Below are positions 58,678 to 64,000 of a stretch of DNA of 64,000 nt, piece after piece. The notes under the pieces are model-generated. The model saw nothing but the letters and a program-made list of their open reading frames with translations, made no database searches and was not told the origin of the DNA. The DNA is taken from assembly GCA_949318235.1 (NCBI GenBank), contig OX439132.1, positions 45,986,641-46,050,640 of the forward strand. Direction: 5' to 3'. Every line of letters begins with the position of its first letter. Position 1 is the stretch's first letter. Both the position numbers and the translations under genes were made by a program. Source of the stretch: Ecdyonurus torrentis (taxonomy: Eukaryota; Arthropoda; Insecta; Ephemeroptera; Heptageniidae).

Positions 58678-60467
58678 TGCCACCTAACAATTCGTAACAT
58701 TTATAAATTTACAGTAACTGAAATGTGGCTGGTTTAAAATTTTTTTTCTTCAAAATCAAAACCTAAGAAAAACATAAACCATTTTTATACCATGTTCTCA
58801 CTTGTCAGCGCTGGTTTTAATGTACTTTTTTTTTTCAAAGTAGTCTTAGTGTTCTGTAGCATTGCTGCGTGAATCTTGCATTTATAACACAATTTATTGT
58901 GCTGTATGTTTATGTGTGTGTTTGTGTGTACATATAACACATACATACATATAATAAACAATAAGAAATGAAGTGTAACAGTATATTGTAAGTTCTAAAA
59001 TTATTCTAGAAATGTTTCATAACATTAAATACTGAAATCACAAGAAAGTGTTCAATTGCTTTTTTTTTTTTTTTTTTTTTTTTTAATGTTAATGACACAT
59101 TAATAATGTGCCTAGAGACTATTGACTATAGCCAAAGTTGTGAGGTTTGCATTTTAAATTTCAAAGCAACATCCATTCAACTTAAGTCCGTTGCTCAATA
59201 TTAATTTTGATATTTTGATGCAAAATCAATTTTTGGTTAGTTCTCTGAAAGAGATCCATTAAAACTACAACAAAAAAAGTACAAAGAGCATTTTTCAATA
59301 GAAAGGATTACCTGCTACCTGAAAGCACGTGTCTATTATCTTTTGTGTCAATGATTTTGATAACTCATGAAGTGACAGTCACATTGAATCAAATTTATTA
59401 TAGATCCTAGTTGTATAAAATATCATGCATTATTTCTTTTTTGATCAATGTTCTAGTGAGATTTTAATGTAAAATGTATTAAAATAAAAAAAAACATTAT
59501 GTTACTATTCATTACTTTTAAATCAAGGCAGTTCAAAATCTCGATAGAATTTTGATGAAATATGCACGATTTGTTATAAAACTAATAACTGAAATAATAA
59601 GTTTTAATAAATATATCTGAAATATTACGGATACCACGATTTCACAATCATTCAAGTCTAAGATAATTGGGTCATGTTTTCAGGCAGCAGGCAATCCCTT
59701 CTATTGAAAAAGTGCGCGTTGTTCACTTTCTTTTTTACTGCGCCATTTCTCTCTCTCTCTCTCTCTCTCTCTCTGCTCCAATGTTTGCATTTATAATAGA
59801 TCTCTCAGAGAAAATTTACCAAAATTATTTTGTATCAAAATTAATATCGAGCACCAGACTTGGGTTAACTAGATGTTGCTTTAAATTTTTGTGTAAGCTG
59901 TCACCAAATGCAATAATTTTTAAGGACAGTAGAGCCCTGCAACTTCATTCAAATTAACATTGCTAGCAAAGGAAATATCTTTGAAATCACCGTAAAGTTA
60001 AAGCAAAATATGCAAACCCACCCGTTCAACTTTGGCAGCTCAATAATACAAAGTGTTTGTAGAGGTTTTAATGTTGGATAAATAAATTTTGATTCGTGAT
60101 TGATTTGTGAGAAAAAGTGACGTTATGAACAATCTAATGTTGACAGTACTGCGAAAATTGTCTTGATTTTTTTGTATAAACAATCAAACAAATACATTGT
60201 CTTTAATAGCATTTACCATTGAAACACATGCTAAACAATTTAAAGTCGTGTACAAAAGCTTAATCGCCATTAAGTTTTCATATTAATATGTTTTCTTCTC
60301 ATAAGAAAAAGCTTATACTGTGCTAATGTCTGACATTTTTATGTTAATATCAAAGTTACGGAAGCAAGTGAAGTATGTCAGGATAGGAAGTTGTGGAGGT
60401 CTATCACTGGGTCAGGATAAAACATCTGTGTTGTTGGCTTACCCCGAAAGGGATTTATAGCGTCATG

Positions 60468-60468
<1 letters not shown>

Positions 60469-60498
<30 letters not shown>

Positions 60499-60534
60499 TG
60501 TATGTATGTATGTATGTATGTATGTATGTATGTA
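60469..60534. repeat. GTAT microsatellite
   Basis: About 16 tandem TATG/GTAT tetranucleotides. Confidence 0.95.
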
Positions 60535-61355
60535 CTCTTACATTTTAAGAACATAACATTTAAATTTTCATCAACAGTAACTGTCATTTAGTATATTACT
60601 TTCATAGTTTCTAGTAAAATTCATGTTAATTATTAAGTATTATATTATTAATTTTTTTTAGGAATTTATTTTTAAGAATGAAAAACATTTCAATTGAATT
60701 TGCTTTGTTTTATTCATGTCCTTTAACCTTTGCAGGAAAAAATAATTACTTGAAACATGGATGAAATTTAGGAACATCAACTTTCAATGCGTTATTTAGA
60801 TTTTTTTTTCTGAAGAAAAATAAAATATATAATAATAATAATGTTGCTATACGAAGTTTTAATTTAACAAAGAGACTGTGATCATGAAAAGACACACAGT
60901 AATGCGTTTCAGCACTGTATTGTAGCAAAGAATGGTATAGACCGCTTGCACTCATATTTAAGAGTCGCCATTTTGTTGGTCAAGAATACATAGGCCAGCA
61001 TAGGAAAAACATCATTTTTATATTTTTAATAGCAAAAGAAGCTTCAAACCTCAATCAAAGCTCCTAATAAGCTCGAAGGATATGAGAAAAATTTGTTGAG
61101 TTGAAATAAACTTTTTATGTGAAAAATTAGGAAAAACGAAGTTTCATCTATGCTGGACAATGCATTAGGCACCACAAACATGGCAACAAAGCGCAAGGAT
61201 GTGCAAGGGGTCTATTGCTTAAAATAAACAAACTTTGTTTTGGTTATTTGCTTTGAGAAATAATATTTAATAATAATTAATAATCACGTATTTTTCACCT
61301 CCATAAATAAAGTTTCAATTCAACCTATTTTTAGCAGGAAAACCAGTCTATTTCC

Positions 61356-62349
61356 CAGTCATGGAGTCGATACCGAAATTTTCGATTACGATACCGATAT
61401 TCTTAAATTTTGCCGAAACCGATACCGATACGATACTCGCAAAAAAAAATTGCTCCGATACGATACCGATATTTTTTCGATATATTTGCTATATTTCATA
61501 CATAAATATTGCATCATAAAATTTCATTATTTTTTTTCCTCTTTGAGGTATAAATTTATTTGTATCATATTTTTACAACTTTTATTTATTTGTTTATTTA
61601 ATTATTTATTTATTTACTTATAAACATACTTACTTAATTACCTAAATACTAAATTACTTATTTATTTATTTTATTCTATTGTTCGTTTGTTAACCTAAAA
61701 TGAAAAAAATGAATTACGAATTAGCAATTTTCTTATTTAGTATAGAAGCGACTTCAAATATTTAATAAATTTAAAGTTTTTTCATGCTATTTTTTTATTT
61801 GATAAAATAAACAACGTATCATTAGATCTTTTTTTGTATGCACCAACACCGATTAAGGGTATTGAAAAGTCCAAATTTCTCCTCTTGTCGGAAAAATCCT
61901 TTGATTTTGTAAACCTTTCAAAAATTTTAACCTTGTAAAAATTTTGTAGAAATTATGGAAGTATGCTACATCTTTTGTAATTTGCAATGCATTGAATTAA
62001 TGTAACGGTACAGAGATTTAAAATGTCAATCAGTGGTTATATTTTATTGTGATTTCTACCTGCTCTTTAGTCATTAGGAGAGATCATTGATAGTAACGTA
62101 CGAACCACACGACGGATTTCTCAGAAACTTGGCGACAGTCGCTCACTTTTTTTTTTTTTTTTTTCATAAAAAGAAGAAAAAAGTTTTAACACCGTTGTAT
62201 TTTTATTGTATGTAAAATAGAAAAGGTGCACGTCGCCCTGCCCTGTTGTTATAGTAAAATGACAAATATAGGAGTGAATTTTATTGTCCAGGTACGAAAG
62301 ATAGATAATCACTTTTGTGGAATGTTCTCGTTGCTACTTAAGTTAACTT

Positions 62350-62402
<53 letters not shown>

Positions 62403-62601
62403 TTTTATGGGAGAGCAAAAGTCTCAAAGTATCGAAAAAAAAAGTATCGAAATTCGACGATATTTTGCTGATATCAGTGAACGATACCGATATTCGATAC
62501 TAAGTTAAAAAAAGGCCCCGATACTATACCGATACGATAAAAGTATCGGTATAGTATCGGATATCGTATATCGTAGTCGATACCGATACTCCCCATGACT
62601 G
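61356..62601. mobile_element. hAT-like element with CGATACCGATA subterminal iterons
   Basis: Ends CAGTCATGG and CCATGACTG; target duplication CTATTTCC at 61348-61355 and 62602-62609. The Z4-Z5 spacer has the empty site near 52772. Both ends carry many GATACCGATA motifs, direct and inverted, likely transposase-binding repeats. A T run spans about 62352-62395. No transposase. Confidence 0.9.
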
Positions 62602-62839
62602 CTATTTCCCATGCTGGCTCATGGTATTTAGTGCTGGAGTGCTCACATACTGCTTCAACTTTTATATGAATGTCAGCACCCATAATACAAACATTTTAAG
62701 TTAAATACCTGAAGACTTGGATAGGCTTTTGTTTAGCAAAGAATTTTATTGATGTAGTGTGCAAATAAAGAAAGAAATGATAAATAAATATTAGACATAG
62801 TAACTATAATAAAAGTAACCAAAACGTGATGTTTTGCAG

Positions 62840-63468
62840 GCCGTCGCCTGAAGAAGCAAGTTGTTGAGCCACAAGACAGCGAGAGTGAAAGCAACGATGA
62901 AGACACCACGTCACTTTATTACTGTCAAGATTGCAACGTTTATTTTAAATGTAAAACATCTCTGCAAAGCCACGTCAGCAAGACTCATGACAACAAAGCA
63001 CGTCAAATTGGGCAAGTCACCTTCAAATGTGACCTCTGTCCTAAATATTATAGAAGTAACAACGCTTTGTGTCGGCACTATAGAAACCAACATCCAAGAA
63101 AGTTGAGATTCTCGTGTAAGATTTGTCCAGCAAAGTTTTCTAATCACAGCGAGTTTCAGCAACATAAAATAAATTTACATGGTAAAGAACTGTACCCGTT
63201 TGTTTGCAAGGAGTGTGGGAAACAATTTGTAGAAAACAAATCCTTAAGACAACATTCAATTTCTGCACACGGCATTGAGATAAAACTTGGCACAAACTTG
63301 TCTTGTACATTTTGTGCAGAGAAGTTTCCAACAAGGCAACTAAAGAAAGAACATATGGCACAACATCACCCCGAGTGGTGTTTCAAGTGTCGCTGGTGTC
63401 CATGTGTGTTTCATGATCAGTACCTGCTAGCGTCACATGAACGGAATAGTCATGGTGATAAATGTTGA
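62840..63468 (+). CDS. Terminal zinc-finger exon Z7 (six C2H2 fingers), unit 2
   Basis: About 209 residues, GRRLKKQVVEPQ; TGA at 63466-63468. Finger 1 region has small changes seen nowhere else (YYCQDCNVYF, ARQIGQ). Finger helices 2 to 6 are the same as Z6 (SNNALCR, ENKSLRQ, DQYLLAS) with an intact Phe in finger 6, ending HERNSHGDKC. The upstream flank matches Z5. Confidence 0.94.
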
Positions 63469-64000
63469 TGCCACCTAACAATTTGTAACATTTATAAATT
63501 TACAGTAACTGAAATGTGGCTGGTTTAAATTTTTTTTTTCTTCAAAATCGAAACCTAAGAAAAACATAAACCATTTTTATACCATCTTCTCACTTGTCAG
63601 CGCTGGTTTAAATGTACTTTTTTTTTTCAAAGTAGAGTCTTAGTGTTCTGTAGCATTGCTGCGTGATAATCTTGCATTTATAACACAATTTATTGTGATG
63701 TATGTTTATGTGTGTGTTTGTGTGTATATATAACACATACATACATATAATAAACAATAAGAAAAGAAGTGTAACAGTATATTGTAAGTTCTAAAATTAT
63801 TCTAGAAATGTTTCATAACATTAAATACTGAAATCACAAGAAAGTGTTCAATTGCTTTTTTTTTTTTTTTTTTTTTTAATGTTAATGACACATTAATAAT
63901 GTGCCTAGAGACTATTGACTATAGCCAAAGTTGTGAGGTTTGCATTTTAAATTTCAAAGCAACATCTAGATGTTGCTAGCTATTCAAATTAAGTCCGTTG
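63469..64000 (+). other. 3' UTR of Z7 and start of a further spacer
   Basis: Matches the 3' flanks of Z4 and Z6 (TATAGCCAAAGTTGTGAGGT); AATAAA at 63749-63754. By analogy it should lead to another tail outside the window. Confidence 0.6.

Larger units (their letters stand above)
58678..62839 (+). other. 3' UTR of Z6 and Z6-Z7 spacer
   Basis: Paralogous to 49982-52992. AATAAA at 58953-58958. Contains the inverted-repeat element (59300-59690), CT run (59750-59775), GTAT microsatellite and a hAT (61356-62601). No other exon. Confidence 0.6.
35300..63468 (+). other. Unit 2: BTB-C2H2 zinc-finger gene with at least four alternative tails
   Basis: Gene-level entry. Head exons 35682-38650, repeat exon 39624-39995, tails at 49350, 52993, 58049 and 62840. 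Each combination keeps frame; with Z4 the coding sum is 1863 nt (620 aa), with Z5 1860 nt (619 aa). Exon phases and splice sites match unit 1 exactly. The gene very likely extends past the right edge, because the sequence after 63468 matches the spacers that separate tails. Alternative terminal-exon choice as in lola is inferred. Confidence 0.8.

Noticed and set aside
1..64000. CRISPR arrays, operons, phage or bacterial genes
   Set aside because: Exon-intron structure, microsatellites and TE content are eukaryotic; no such features seen.

Overview
AT-rich metazoan nuclear DNA: spliced genes with GT-AG introns, long microsatellites and dense small transposons. The BTB domain is of the arthropod transcription-factor type, and the repeat landscape (long GA, TA and GTAT runs, many MITEs) would suit a crustacean. 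The organism is an inference, not a proof. No bacterial, phage or CRISPR feature is present, and no intact transposase or reverse transcriptase was seen.

The genes are three tandem, same-strand paralogues of a BTB-C2H2 zinc-finger transcription factor, built like the Drosophila lola/mod(mdg4)/ttk class: a constant BTB 'head' spliced to alternative zinc-finger 'tail' exons that each carry their own stop codon. Unit 0 (1-8782) enters from the left and shows only a Ser/Thr-repeat exon and two tails. Unit 1 (about 13.1-29.9 kb) has six head exons (14280-17196), a repeat exon (19743-20072) and one tail (29127-29854). Unit 2 (about 35.4 kb to the right edge) has six near-identical head exons (35682-38650), a longer repeat exon (39624-39995) and at least four tails (49350, 52993, 58049, 62840). 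Every repeat exon ends in phase 1 and every tail exon begins in the matching phase, so any head can join any tail. Predicted products are about 620-640 aa: BTB dimerisation domain, acidic linker, S/T repeat, then 6 or 7 C2H2 fingers.

The tails share a nearly invariant first half at DNA level but differ in DNA-contacting helix residues and in their flanks. The flanks sort into a few upstream and downstream classes that are reassorted between tails, as expected from unequal crossing-over and gene conversion. The seven-finger tails close units 0 and 1; the same ending is predicted for unit 2 beyond the window.

Introns and spacers hold well-delimited insertions: hAT-like elements with 8-bp target duplications (several with empty sites in a paralogous copy), TTAA-flanked piggyBac-like MITEs, ATCTTG/CAAGAT-rich arrays, long inverted repeats, and a family of hairpin elements ending in a CGCGGTTA motif with 12-14-bp target duplications. 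Members or relatives of that family carry three hammerhead-ribozyme motifs (one compact and canonical at 41241-41285 minus; two with an enlarged stem-II loop near 27.6 and 51.8 kb), which points to Penelope-like or retrozyme-like retroelements.
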